DNA of 64,000 bases, taken from NCBI GenBank assembly GCA_019671135.1, contig JAHRHY010000008.1, positions 1,612,001-1,676,000 on the forward strand, in the 5' to 3' direction. A model generated the notes under the pieces. It was given only the letters and a program-made list of their open reading frames with translations. It was not told where the DNA came from and did not search any database. Position numbers and translations under genes: made by a program. Below are positions 10,564-22,479 of this stretch, in pieces (within the stretch, counting starts at the first letter, position 1; every line of letters begins with the position of its first letter). This stretch comes from Linnemannia hyalina. Taxonomy: Eukaryota; Mortierellomycota; Mortierellomycetes; Mortierellales; Mortierellaceae.

Positions 10564-13500
10564 ATGCTCAGGAAAGAAAACATCCACTTCCGAAAGACAA
10601 ACAAGAACACCGTCGTCAAGCGGGTACGCGAAGGTACGCTTCCTTTTCTTCCTCACTATTCAACGGACAAATAAAATGGAAAGCAAAAATATGAACGCCC
10701 CCTCCTAACGAACTCACTCCTTTCTACTCTGCTTTGAATTGCTGTGCCCTCCTTTTTGCCGACAGTTTACCTCCGCAATGATATCCCGTGTCTGTCAACG
10801 CAATGCCCCAAGGAACCACCCTGTCACGAAGCAGTCAAGGTCGAATCCAGTCTTTTGAGTGCTGAGCAGGAATACTACCTGATCCCGGATTACTCTGTAT
10901 GACCTTGTTTGCTCATTTTCTTATTTTGACGCGGATCAATTGGATTTTTGACACACATCCTCAAACTAATGGTCTTATCATCTCACTTTTTAATAGGTTG
11001 CTTTGCGATATGTTGAATTGTTGGAGCAGGAGGAGCTAACAAACATCATTTTCGCGGAGACGATTCTTCAACGGGTATGGCTTCTTTTCCTCAATGAAAA
11101 GGCAAGGCGGGGCGATCTGTTTTCAGCAAAGGCCTCTCGTGGCTAATCCAGACTCCAATCTTTGTTTTAACAAATAGTTACAGAGCGAGGACAAGTCAAG
11201 AACGTACAAGAGCTTGCGTCAGGTTGCCAAGGATCCTCGGCGTCGGAGTGTTGTCTTCAGTAACGAGCACTGCAAGGAAACTAACGTCCTACGGGAGCCC
11301 GAGGAATCGGTTGAGCACCGGGATTGGCGAGCGCTCGTGCAAACTGCGGCATGGTATCGGCGTCACTTGCACGGAAGCGCTGATATCATTCTACTCTCAG
11401 AAGAGGTAACCATTCACATATGTTTTGCATATACATCGTCTTCTTTTGGTATGGCGTAGTGTCAGCCGCTAACTCTGATATTATCTTTCCTGCCAATAGT
11501 TCAAGCAGGAGGATGTTTTGAGGATTGATGATACTACAGGAATTACAGTTATGAGTTTGAAGGAATACCTGACAAAGTTCTGGCCAAAGACCGCAGTATT
11601 GCATGAGCTCTTGACGTCGTTAAAGGAGGCTATTCTGGAGGAGGACCTCGAGAACAAAACCCATGGTTCGACCAGTTCAAAGAAGTCATCTGGAGGAACA
11701 GGATACCAGGAAGTAAGCTTACGTCTTTAAGCTGTTATCGATGACCACAAATATTGCGGAGATAAATATTCTGACAGTTGCACTTGCACTCACTATGAAA
11801 TAGTACAAACCACTCTCGGAGCTGGAGGCAGGTGTCAAGTCGGAACGGTTCTTCCAGGGAGTGATGCGAGTCCGCGCCAACCATCGGGATCAGGCTTTTA
11901 TCCGGGGAGACGCAAACATCGGCGAGATTGTCATTGTAGGATCGGAGCACAGGAACCGAGCAGTTCACGGCGATGTCGTTGTTGTTGAGCTTTTGAATAA
12001 GTCTTCCTGGGTGGCCCCTTCCACACATATCTCATACAATCCTGAAGAAGTCCATGCGGCAGCAGAGGATGAAGAAGAGAGCTCGAGCGGGGTTCGCACT
12101 CGTGAAGTGAAGCCTACCGGTCGAGTGGTCGGTATCATGTCTAGGAACTGGCAGCCCTATGTCGCCACTTTGCAGGAGGGCTCTGAAAAGGACACAGGAT
12201 CGTTCCATCTGGTTCTGCCCTTGAACCCCATCATCCCTAAAATCAGGATTCGACACCACGACGCCAAGGTCCTCGCCAACCAGCGAATTGTTGTTCGTAT
12301 TGACAGCTGGCCTGTCAACTCACAATACCCTAATGGACATTACGTCAGGAGCATCGGACCAGCACACGATCTGGACACGGAGATTTCTGCTATTTTGATC
12401 GAGCACGGCATCTCTGTTTCCCAGACGACCCAAGGTTTCAGCGAGGGCTCATTGAAGGAGATGCCTATCAATACCAAGGAGCGTCCCTGGGTAGCAGATA
12501 CAGCAGAGTTGAGCAGGCGTCGGGATCTGAGGAATCACACCGTTTTCAGCATCGATCCTCCCAACTGTCAGGATATCGACGATGCCATCTCTATCAAGGA
12601 GATCGGGAACGGACAGATTGAGTTTGGAGTACACATTGCCGATGTCAGTTACTTTGTCAAAGAGAACTCGTTGACAGATCTAGAGGCAAGGGCTCGTGGA
12701 ACGACAGTTTACTTGTCTGACCGTCGTTTCGACATGTTGCCTAAAGTGCTCAGTGAACAGCTCTGCTCACTTCGTCACCATGTTGACCGATACGCCAGTA
12801 AGTGTCCTTATTATGGTTGCTTGGAGATTAGGATAGGGACGATGCAGGTTTCACAGATGATTGACATGTTGCTTGTTTTTTTTTTATTTGGTTTCCTCAA
12901 TAGTGTCGGTGATGTGGACACTGGACTCGGAGGCAAATGTATTGACAACGTGGTACGGACGTTCAGTGATTCGGTCTGCTTGCGAGATGGAGTATGAGCA
13001 AGCACAAGGTCTGTTGAACGGCAAGGATGTTGTACCAGGACTGGACGCCAAGCTCTGCAAGCAGCTCAAGCCGTTTGTTGTATTGCTCGCAAAGACCATG
13101 CGCAAAGTCAGAGTACGTTCTCCTTGTCTGTATCCCAGCTTTTGTTTTTGAGGAAGTGTACATTTTGGTGGCGCAGGTCCTAACACGTTGCTTTCCATGA
13201 TGTATATTAGGCTCGCCGCATGGCAAAGGGAGGCTTGGAATTGGAGAGCTCAGAGGTCAAGTTTAAGTTCAAGGAGGAAGGCGGAGGGATCTCGGACATC
13301 CTGCCAAAGCAGCCTCTGGAGGTGCATCAGATCATTGAGGAGGCCATGGTCATGGCTAACGGCCATGTCGCCCAGCGGATCTACCAAGGATTCAGAGAGT
13401 CGGCCATGCTCCGTCACCATCCTCCCCCTATTGAGAGTCACTTCAAGATGTTGCTCCGTGCCGCTGAGAGCAGGGTATGAACTCCCTTCTTTGTTGGTAT

Positions 13501-14927
13501 TGAGAGGAGTATGCAATCTTACGATCTTGTCTATTGACTGTGGGCGTTTTTTTTTCACTTTGTTGTGGGATAGGGTTTCTCCATTGATACGACGTCGAAC
13601 CTGGCCCTGGCTAATTCGCTGAGGGAGTGTGCGGCCAAGAGCGAAAATGATATCGAGTTTGTCAAGTTGTTGAAGACCATGGCGACGATGGCAATGTCTG
13701 AAGCAAGCTATATCTCTTCAGGATCCATGGACGCCAGCAAATACGCCCATTATGGTCTTGCCCTTGACTTTTATACCCACTTTACCGTAAGTGCTCCCAT
13801 CGTCTTTCTTTTATCATGACCGGATATGCCAAGGGAGTGATTCTCTAACTGTTCTTCTGTTCCTGCGTGAACTGCGACCAAAAATTTAGTCCCCAATTCG
13901 TCGATATGCAGATCTGGTGGTGCATCGACAGTTGATGTCATGTCTTATGGGATCAACTCCTCAAACGACCGACAACTCGTCCGACTTTTTGAAGAACGGT
14001 CTTAAGATGGAACAAGTGGCTGGCCATCTCAACTACAAGAACCGAGAATCCAAACTGGCCCAGAAGGACTCAACCGAACTCTTCCAGACCCTCTACGTAC
14101 TCCAAAAGACGCGGAACCCGGCGGCGGTCGAGAATGGGGGTGATGATCCCGAGGCGGAGGATCTGCCGTTCACCGAGACGGGAATTGTCTCTGAGATTCG
14201 GGAGAATGGGTTCTTTGTGTTTGTGCCCAGGTTTGGGATTAGGGGGCCTGTGTACCTGAAGGAGAAGTCCGGTGAGATTTCGATCCCGCTTTCGGCGCTC
14301 AAGCTTGATGGCGGTAGTGGAGGAAAGGACCATTTGGTGTCGATTGCCGGGTGTGAGATGGATACGGATTTGATGACACAGATCTCGGTCAAGGTCCCGC
14401 CACAGGCTTTGGGATCCCATGCGTCTTCACCAAACGTGTCGAGTCTTGTCCAGTTCCGGTTGTTTGACAAAGTCAAGGTTGCTCTGAGACTCAAGAAATC
14501 GCTCGCTCATCGACATACGATCTATATGACCCTGATTGGACTGGACCGCCAAGGCGCCCCCGCTTCTTCTGGTCCTGGTAAACCAAGATTAGGGACCACG
14601 GCGACAGGACCTATGAAGGGGCATAGCGGTCGACTGTTCAAGAAGGCGGGTGAGCAGTTGAAGCAAGATGAGGTTAAGAGGATTGCTCAACAGGATCCTT
14701 CGTTGGCGCCGCTGTTGCAACGCGATTTGATCCAGGGCATTCAGGAGGGCCAGCAACAGCGACAGCAACAAAAGAAAGGCAGTGGCAAGAATTTGAGGAA
14801 GCAACAGCAGGTTGTGGATCCGGATGAGGTGTATTACCAGTCGCGTCCAGAGTCGAGTCTTTACAACCTGATCGAGTCGTTTGATCGGTTCCGTATCGTA
14901 GAATCCAACGAGTCACCCTCATCCTAG
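10564..14927 (+). CDS. DIS3L: DIS3L-like exosome-associated 3'-5' exoribonuclease (RNase II/RNB family)
   Basis: Ten exons (10564-10633, 10766-10896, 10997-11074, 11178-11405, 11500-11712, 11804-12797, 12904-13112, 13211-13474, 13574-13786, 13890-14927) give 1145 residues. Order: N-terminal Cys-rich CR3-like segment (residues 24-45, YLRNDIPCLSTQCPKEPPC), PIN-like domain (about 58-165), cold-shock/OB domains, RNB catalytic domain with the four-Asp motif DPPNCQDIDDA near 490, then S1 domain (FVPRFGIRGPVYLK) and a Gln-rich tail ending in SLYNLIES. The motifs YPNGHYVR, FRLFD and the C-terminal SLYxLxE block match animal DIS3L better than DIS3/Rrp44. In the PIN domain only the first catalytic acid (IPD) is kept, so endonuclease activity is probably lost while exonuclease activity is intact. 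Expected role: cytoplasmic RNA exosome decay. The orthology call is by eye and needs a tree. Confidence 0.88.
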
Positions 14928-15177
14928 GATTGAAATAGATTGTTATATATCCTATTCTGAACATGCCTTTCAAACTTGATGCCATGATGGCCATTGTCAA
15001 AGGGCGGGAAGGGAGGGAGGATTGGAAGAAGCAACACACACTCTCATCGTTTTTAGATGATTTATTCTTTAAAGCAAGATGAGTTTGTCGAAGGGAAGTT
15101 GATGGTTTGGGTGAAGTTTTGTTGAAGTTTTTAATCAAAAAACGCGTTATACAAGTAAGAAATCGCGCTCAAATGAT

Positions 15178-15967
15178 TTAAGCCTCGGTGCGGACGCGAG
15201 CGTTAGCGTTGGTGACGCGGATGTTGAGCTGCTGGGCACGCTCGACGATGGCGATGCGGTTGCGGGAGGAGACGTTGTGGGCAATCTCGGCAGCGAAGGT
15301 GCGGTTGTGCATCAACAAGAGGTTCAACTCGGAGATGTTGGCGACAACGAACTTCTTGAAACCGGAGGGCATCAAGTGGCGGGTAATCTTGTTGTTACCG
15401 TAACCGATCTTGGGCATGACGATCTGGCCCTTGAAGCGACGACGGACACGGTTATCAATACCCTTGGGCTTTCTCCATGACTCCTGTTATACCGAGATGG
15501 CACATATTAATTGAAGGAAAGTCCGGTGTTAGTTACCAGTGGCATGAAGATTGAATATCACTTGCAAGTCCCTGTCACAGAGTTCCTCTAGTTAATGTGA
15601 TTGGGGCGGTTCTGAAGTAGACTTCGTTGTTGAGTGAGGTGGTGGGAAGCGATCAGGTCGTTTTGTTGTTTCCTGAAGAATGAGTTGTTCGCGCATCATC
15701 TCCTCCAATCTACTGATCACTACACAGAACCAGGTTGCTTGCAATCGCTCCTGTCACTCGTTGCTGAGATCCCTGTTGTGTTGAGTTGACTTCGCCGTTT
15801 TCCTGTTTGCTTCCTCCAGACCCGTCTCATTCATAAAAGCTCTCTCTCGGTTGTTTTCGTCCTGAAGGAAGGTGTACCTTGACAGTCTTGTAGCGGTCAG
15901 ACTGGTGACGCTTGAAGGTAGCGGTGTGCTTCTTCACGATGGTGTGCTTCTTGAGAGGAGTGACCAT
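15178..15967 (-). CDS. RPL32: 60S ribosomal protein eL32
   Basis: Two coding exons (15878-15967 and 15178-15483) encode 131 residues, the normal length. The first exon gives [20 protein letters not shown], the second starts [19 protein letters not shown] and continues with [35 protein letters not shown] and a C-terminal [12 protein letters not shown], all eL32 hallmarks. The protein is part of the large ribosomal subunit. A 394 bp intron follows codon 30, and a strong acceptor (CTTTCTGCCCATAG on the coding strand) sits only three bases before the ATG, so a further intron in the 5' UTR is likely. The gene converges with the DIS3L-like gene, with 250 bp between the two stop codons. Confidence 0.97.
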
Positions 15968-16997
15968 TTTCTATGGGCAGAAAGAAGAACACATATTTTG
16001 CTGATCAGTTCTTCTGCTCTTTTTTGTCGTTGTTTGGAGATCGATCAAGGGTCCAGCTAAGAGGTGATGGCTGCTGAGTCCCGAGAAAAAAGGGAGGACA
16101 GCTGAGCGGTATTCTGAACGAATACTATGTTTCCTGAGAAGTTGTTGTTGGGTATAAGGTATGCTGTACGTTGCAGGACAGAGACTGATGTTGAGTTCTA
16201 TACTGAGATTTGGCACGAGTTGATGGGTCTGTCGTAGGTGTTGAGATTGTGACGCTGATGGATCAGATCTCCATCGCTGATGTCTGGAAATAAGATCCAG
16301 TGTTTTCCTGATTGACAGAGTGTCAAGACCCCATTCAAACACATGGGGTCCACATGGAGGTGGGACAATCCTGCAAAGTCGAAGTATAGCTCCTGCTACA
16401 GGAATAGTGAAAATGACGGTGGCGATATGGATCCTGATGACGGCGAGTAATTGATAAATGAGGATGGTGGATGGGTTGAGAGTGTTTGTTGCGACGGTTT
16501 GATATGGTTGTTGTGTTGGATGGTTGCATGATGCTGTATCCATCGATGGATGTGCTGTCTCTTCTTTCTCCTCATGAGCTTGAAGTATCCTCACATACGG
16601 AAAAAGATTTCGAAAGAGGGAATCCAGCCAGTCCGTGCCGCGTGCTACATTATCAAAATGGACTTCCTCCTTCGGGGCTCAATTCTAGCTAAGCCACCAA
16701 ACTCAGTCTTGCACTGTTGAGAAGTGTGAGATAAAAAGAAAGAGCCGCGCAACTGAACTTGGAGCATCTCTTCTCTTGACTCTTATTGTTCAGCACAATC
16801 ACAGAAGACGCCAAAACGCTCAACGCTCGAACACCTGGTCAAAGCCTACTCCTTTCGTCTTCTTCTTCCTCTTCTTCTTCTTAATACCTCAGAACCGACC
16901 TGAGCAACTACCAAAAAAAGCACGCTCTTCGCCAGAGACAGCCAAACGACTCACACACTCGTCACATTCACCTCAGAACAAAAGCACAGCAAATACC
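15968..16997. promoter_or_regulatory. divergent upstream region of RPL32 and the TFIIF beta gene, probably including an RPL32 5' UTR intron
   Basis: About 1 kb between two divergent starts. On the minus strand an acceptor at about 15971-15984 suggests that part of this span is an intron in the RPL32 leader; the matching donor could not be placed. Plus-strand pyrimidine-rich sequence at 16850-16880 is near the TFIIF beta start. No other gene seen. Confidence 0.4.
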
Positions 16998-18450
16998 ATG
17001 AGTGACACGGAAAAAAACTCGCGCAAGCGCCCCGCAGACTTTGAGGAGCTGTTCGACGACGGCGAAGGGACAAAGGAGGCTGTCCAGTCCGAGGACGAAA
17101 TGGTCGACGAGGACGGCAACGTTGTCGGGGACCTTGACCTCACAAAGGCCGATACACAGGCTTGGCTTGTCAAGGTACTTGCCGAAGGATTGATTGCTCC
17201 CAGCAAGGGCCCCTTATTGACGTTCGTTATTGTCCACTCCTACGAGAAAGAGACTTACACCTTTGTCCTTCAACAAACTTGAATTGTAAATAGATCCCAA
17301 AATTCTTGGCGGATAGGTGGTCAAACGTCAACGAGGAGGGTGTCAACCTTGGAAAGGTTAGGATATTTAACCAGTAAGTCGCTCTGTCGTCTTGTTGGAA
17401 AGATCCCAGTACGAACGAACTTCCATCGCCAATGATACTTCTAAAGCATGAGCGAGATCGAAGAACTAACTTTTCCTTCATCTTTATCTATTACGCGCAG
17501 GACAAACCCAAATGACCCAAATGCTGCACCCTTCCAACTCATCCTCCCAGACGACGATCGCACCCAGAGTCTGCCCAAGACTTATCGCCTCAACATGAAC
17601 CCCAACACAGTTAACAATACCTTTGTCTTCACAGAACCTACAGGACCTCACCCAAAACCACCTCATGCGCCTGGATACCCGACTGGAAAGGCCACGTCGA
17701 TCTTGGCCACGATCAAGCACGAGTGCGCTGTGACTCCAAACCCAGGAAGCCCAGAGTACCGCGAGATTATGCGTGAGCGCACCTTGGAGGCCAATAAGAA
17801 GGGAGGACGACACGTCCAGATCTTGGGAGACAACAACAAAGGTGCGGATGGTGCAGGGGGTCGTGGAGGCATGTTCTTGCCCGGAATGGGTGTTCGCAAT
17901 GGATTTATTGTAAGTGAAATACGATGTCTATTTACTGCTAGGCGATTTTGGTAGAAGCATGTGTATGTATTTTGGCCTGAGCTCTGACACCTCAATTATT
18001 TGCTGTCGCGGTTAATAGCAAAAGAAGGTCAAGGTGCAGATGGATCAAAAGACGACTCGTATGCCCAAGAACGAACTCATGGATCTGTTGTTCACTGCAT
18101 TCGAGCAATATCCTTACTGGTCGTTCAAGGGTTTGGTTGAGTACGTGAAGCAGCCCCAGACATATTTGAAAGATGTTCTGGCAGAGATCTGCAACTTTAT
18201 CAAGAAGGGTCCCTACACTGCAAAGTACCAGCTCAAGCCAGAGTTTGCAGGTGGTGCAGGACGCCCGTCAAGCGGTTCGTCGTCATCTTCTTCTCGACCA
18301 GCGCCCGGTGTTGTCAATGCAGAATTGGAGACGACGTTCAACCCCGCAGCTGTTGGTGTTGGCTCTGGTGAGACTGCGACACAAGAAGATGTCGAAGATG
18401 ATGATGAAGATTTTGATGAGACTGACGAAGAGATGGTAGAGGTCGAGTGA
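16998..18450 (+). CDS. TFG2: transcription initiation factor IIF subunit beta (RAP30/Tfg2)
   Basis: Four exons (16998-17174, 17294-17373, 17501-17909, 18019-18450) give 365 residues. After an acidic start, the triple-barrel dimerisation domain shows DLDLTKADTQAWLVK, IPKFLADRWSNVNEEGVNLG and GKVRIFNQ, the family signature. A linker with KATSILATIKHECAV and YREIMRERTLEANKK follows. The C-terminal winged helix covers about 228-300 (TRMPKNELMDLLFTAFEQ and YPYWSFKGLVEYVKQPQTYL), ending with an acidic tail. The protein pairs with TFIIF alpha to bring RNA polymerase II to the preinitiation complex in the nucleus. Yeast Tfg2 is about 400 residues and human RAP30 249, so this length fits a fungal subunit. 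Confidence 0.96.
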
Positions 18451-18540
18451 GTTCGTCCGCTGTGACCAGACGCCACCTCACCTATCAACTCAAAAATACA
18501 AAAAAATCCGAAGCACACACAAACCGGAAATTCGCGCCTA

Positions 18541-18549
18541 CATTTTTTT

Positions 18550-18586
<37 letters not shown>

Positions 18587-18660
18587 TGGACCTTCTTTTT
18601 TTTTCTTTTCTTTTCTATTCTTTTTCTTTCTTTTCTTTTTTTTCTAATTTGCACAATATC
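18541..18660. repeat. poly-T and T/C tract between convergent genes
   Basis: An uninterrupted run of about 32 T (18552-18583) is followed by TTTTC-type repeats to about 18650. It lies 100 bp after the TFIIF beta stop, between two convergent genes, and may supply T-rich 3'-end signals. The exact length is likely uncertain in the assembly. Confidence 0.85.
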
Positions 18661-18793
18661 CTGTCAGAAGCGACCTTAATGTTGTCAATGGGGCGCTTTA
18701 AGGGAAAAAAAAAAAATAAACATGCATGCAGCGTTATTTGGCAAGAAATTATTACAGTATTGATTTATTAAAGTGTAGAATGGAGTTTGTGTT

Positions 18794-20973
18794 TTAAGCG
18801 AACAGATCACCGACAACAGACGCGATCACAATGGCGGCGACGGTGGTGATCGTAAGATGCTTGACGTCCTGTCCTCTGCCGGCAGTGCTCGTTGACTTGG
18901 GGATGGTGTGGTCTGGCAGCGCGCCGACCACCTTGCCGACATTGTTGGGTGAAGGAGACGTGTTGTTCGTTTTGTCGCCGCCAACCAACTTGTCGATATT
19001 GTTGGGCGCCGAAGCCGTGCTGTTGCCGCCGCCGCCGCCGCCATTGATAGCCTTGGAAATAGACCTTGTCAAACGATGATCCTCAGTATCGCTATCCATC
19101 GACCAGATACTGACTCCTCCAAACCCAAAGTTTCTGAAATAATCCACCTTGTATGCAAAAGTCTCTGGCGTATCAATCCCCACCCACTGGTCATGATCCA
19201 CCACCATATACACACATTGACTTCCCTCGTCCAGCTTCGGAGCCTGTGTAATCTTCCTCTGGAAGGAATCCACCACCCCGGACTTTTCTCCTAAGAGGTC
19301 TATGAGGTTCGAGGCTTCAAAATAGGACATGGCGCCCTTTTCTTGGCAGCCCACTTTGCCGGGTCCGTGGGCGGGTGAACCGGGGCCGGTGAGGGAGGGA
19401 TCTTTGAGGGTGAAGGTGACACCGGAGAGAGAGAGGCCGAGGTTGAATTTTTGGGGGTTGACGGTTGAAGGGGCCATGGATTGGATGGCATGGATGAGGG
19501 AGTAGCCGTTGTACTCTGTGTCGCTTGCTGGATCGTTTAGGGGGGCTGCACAGAAGACTTGGGATTCCCATTGGCTATTGTTCATAAGGAGGGTTATGGG
19601 AAGAGGAGAGTTAGTTGATTGCGGGAGAGAAAAGGGGGAGTGTTGAGGCATGAGGGATTGTTGGAGACGCATTCTTTCGTTTTGGCAGCTTGCTTACCCG
19701 TGAAGATTGTAGGCCATGATGTTGAACCAGTCGACTATCAAAGAATAAAAAACAACGATCTGGATTAGAGTCCCCACAAATGCACAAAGAGCAAACGTGT
19801 ATGTACTGAACGCAGCAAACAAGAGAAACAAATAGTATACCGTTAGGAGCGAGCTTGGGGATGAGAAAGTTGTCACCGTGGAAGGGGCCTCCAGGGAGGG
19901 CAATACTGAGAATCAACCTCTCCTGGCCGTTCTCGAGAACCTCTGCGTCCGCAGCCTCCCTCATCTCCTTCAAGAACTGGACAAAGTTCTCTGGGTCCTG
20001 TGGATGACCTCCACGCTTTGGGTCACCTGGGCTATTTGATATAGGGATTATGTAGAATGAGGAAGAGGAAAAGTTTGAAAAAATAAGTAGCTCCTACATT
20101 CTTTTTGATAACATGTCATGGTGTGGGAATGCACAGCTGTAAGAAATGAAGCACTTACTACTCCCAGTCAAAGTCAAGACCATCAAACCCATATCTCCGA
20201 ACAAACGCCATCGCGGATCTAATAAACTTTTGGCGATTCTCACTCGTCGAGACCATAGTCGAATAATGCGCCATGTTCATATCCCACCCTCCAACAGTGA
20301 CCGCAGTGCGAAGGGAAGGTTTTTTCTTCTTGAGGTCGTTCACCAGCTGATAGCTGGGGATCTCCTTTGCCTCCTGACTGGCGATGAGTCCGGAGTTGTC
20401 GATTAAGGCAAAGGCAAAGTTGAGGTGGGTGTAGAGATCTACGGGGAGGTCTGATGGCTCGAAAGGGGGGTAGTTTGGGCAACCTGCTCCTCCGGCCGTC
20501 TTTTTTGGTGTACATATTTTTTTCAGAGGGTTAGAGAATGGACGAAAGATCGAGGAGGCTTGTTTTACGTGTGCGTTGTTTTCGTACGCGTTGATATGAA
20601 TTTTGATCAGCGATGGGTAATTGTGAGTACAGTCAAACCTCCCCTATAGCATATCCTTGGGCTGTAAGTAAAAGTATGCTATAGGAGAGGTTATGCTATT
20701 AAGAAGGCGTGCTACACCCATGTAACGTAGTAGGGGTGATTCAGGATCATGGACCCAAACCTTATTTCCCCAAAAAAAATATGCAATAGGAGAGGGAATA
20801 GCATATGAATATGCTATAGGGGATTATGCTATAGGGGAGGTTTGACTGTAGAGTGTTCAGTATCGGTTCAGTACCTTTCCATAGTACCCGACGACGCGTT
20901 CGGCGCGTGTGATAGCGGGGAGTGACAGAGTCAACGCCAGGGTGATGCTGGCAACAAAGTTCGTGATCCTCAT
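18794..20973 (-). CDS. GPI-anchored family 18 chitinase
   Basis: Five exons (20875-20973, 20159-20499, 19841-20031, 19698-19734, 18794-19574) give 482 residues. A signal peptide (MRITNFVASITLALTLSLPA...) is followed directly by RVVGYYGK, the first strand of a GH18 barrel. SxGG is present as TVGGWDM, and the catalytic DxxDxDxE is FDGLDFDWEYPGDP near residues 138-150, complete with the acid/base Glu. Later barrel strands show MAYNLHGQWE and the C-terminal FGGVSIWSMDSD. A Gly/Asn/Ser/Thr-rich linker and a C-terminal hydrophobic helix (LTITTVAAIVIASVVG) without a cytosolic tail fit a GPI anchor. Role: hydrolysis of beta-1,4-GlcNAc in cell-wall remodelling, at the cell surface. Intron 1 carries a MITE. 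The 37 nt exon 4 is small but keeps the frame. Confidence 0.94.
20628..20850. mobile_element. 219 bp Tc1/mariner (pogo-like) MITE in chitinase intron 1
   Basis: Perfect 24 bp terminal inverted repeats begin CAGTCAAACCTCCCCTATAG at 20630 and end with their complement at 20848, flanked on both sides by TA (20628-20629 and 20849-20850), the Tc1/mariner target duplication. The CAGT terminus and TA duplication are typical of pogo/Fot1-type elements. The inside is non-coding and repeats the CTATAGCATA core several times, so the whole element can fold into a hairpin. It is a non-autonomous copy. Confidence 0.9.
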
Positions 20974-22479
20974 TGAACGAAATCGGTGCGATGTGTGACT
21001 GAGGGTAGGTGAGTGAAAAGGCGGAAAGTGGGGGAGATGTGTTTCTTGAGAGTGGCAATGAGTTAGGCGAAGGATCTGGAGGTGAACGAACAGAGAGAGG
21101 AAAAAAAACGTTTATGAGCGAGGGTTGGGGTAATGTAGGTGCCATCTAATGAAACAGAAAAAGAACAGAAAAAGAAATTTTACCGAGGTAAAGTGGATCC
21201 TTGCGCATTCCGAAAACACCTCGAATGGATGGGTTCTTTGGGAATAAAAGTGAGACGACACTTTGCACCTTGGTAGCGTGATGTGGAGTAACCCAAGATG
21301 GTGGTAAGTGTAGGTTGAAATGGGAAAATAGCATTATAATAAGGATTGTAGACCGAACAAAAAGGCTTGGTAGGTGGGAAGTGAAAGGATGAAAAGTACT
21401 AAAGCGCAATTCTTTTCGGTAAGGCATCCTCATAACGAAGACTCACGAAGTGAGAGAGAGAGAGGGAAAGTAAAAGGGACGAGGAAAAGAGGGGATAGGA
21501 GTAGCTGGGGTGCAGGATATGTGAGGGATGGGCAGCAGTTGTTGCGAGACATGCATGATCGTCGTTCATGTTCAAGCATGACCAGGAACAAGATTTCGAG
21601 ACCGATCAGATCAGATCAGATCAGCGATATACGTTCACGCGTCAAGAGTAAAGTCTAGTTATTGCGCCTTGCAACCAAAATAATTAATTCGAACAACTAA
21701 ACCCTGATTAAGTTGCTGTTCACAACTAAAATTTTGTTCCGCGCCTGTGTACACTCCGCTCTCCACTGAATTTTGTTGGATTAGTTTTAATTTTTTTGCC
21801 TCATTTTGTAAGAAAGGCACAATAGTTTTTAGTAGTACATTCCTGCAGTCTGTTTTACTGAAGTCGAGAAGCATGGCCAGTGCATTTGCTATTTGATTGG
21901 ATGGGAGGGGCCAGTGCTTTTCTTCGTTACCCCTATGTCATCATGATAACGAGACTTCCTTTGTCTTCTTATCGTGCGCCCCGTCATATTCACACAGGCA
22001 CGAGATCGGGGCAAGAGAGAGATAACAATGGAAAGAATGGGGCGCATAAGCAAAGAAAAAGAAAAAACGGTTCAGATAACGGACCAGGGAAGTGAAAAGT
22101 AGAAAGCAGTGATTCGTGCACCCTCCCAAGAAAAGTGAATCCATCCCTGGGGACCCACGTACTCGATGGTGTGCTGTGTGCCTTAGTATCTGAAGCCACA
22201 AGCGCTCTCTATGAGTGGGTCTGATGCGCATTGCGCCTTTCATGATCTGCCCCTTTGGTTCCCTTCCCCCTTTTTCTTCTTTCGTTCCTTCTTTACTTTC
22301 TCGCTACCTTCACTTCCACACGCTTCTCTTCATCCTTTTTTCTTACATTTAGTCATTCACTCTTCTACTCATTTGCATCTCTCCTCTTCTGTGCTTCTCA
22401 TTTCCATACCTTTCCACTTTCTTTTCTGACGTACCTGCACCCCCCTCCTGACCCAACAAGAAAAAGAAACCCCAAATCC
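20974..22479. other. divergent intergenic region between chitinase and phosphorylase-kinase subunit genes
   Basis: About 1.5 kb. It holds a short tandem repeat of GATCA (about four copies, 21604-21624), an AT-rich patch at 21655-21840, and a pyrimidine-rich leader at 22250-22440 just before the downstream start codon. A 71-codon minus-strand ORF at 21659-21874 has no recognisable feature. I see no gene. Confidence 0.5.

Noticed and set aside
15484..15877. Intronic box C/D snoRNA in RPL32
   Set aside because: Only loose GATGATG and CTGA matches; no paired terminal stem or properly spaced boxes.
21655..21874. AT-rich patch with a 71-codon ORF between two divergent genes, considered as a second MITE or gene
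   Set aside because: No terminal inverted repeats or target duplication found and no protein motif.
22255..22479. Upstream in-frame ATG for the PhK-subunit gene
   Set aside because: The added 75 residues are a translated pyrimidine-rich leader (Phe/Ser/Leu only); the family begins near the downstream ATG at 22480.
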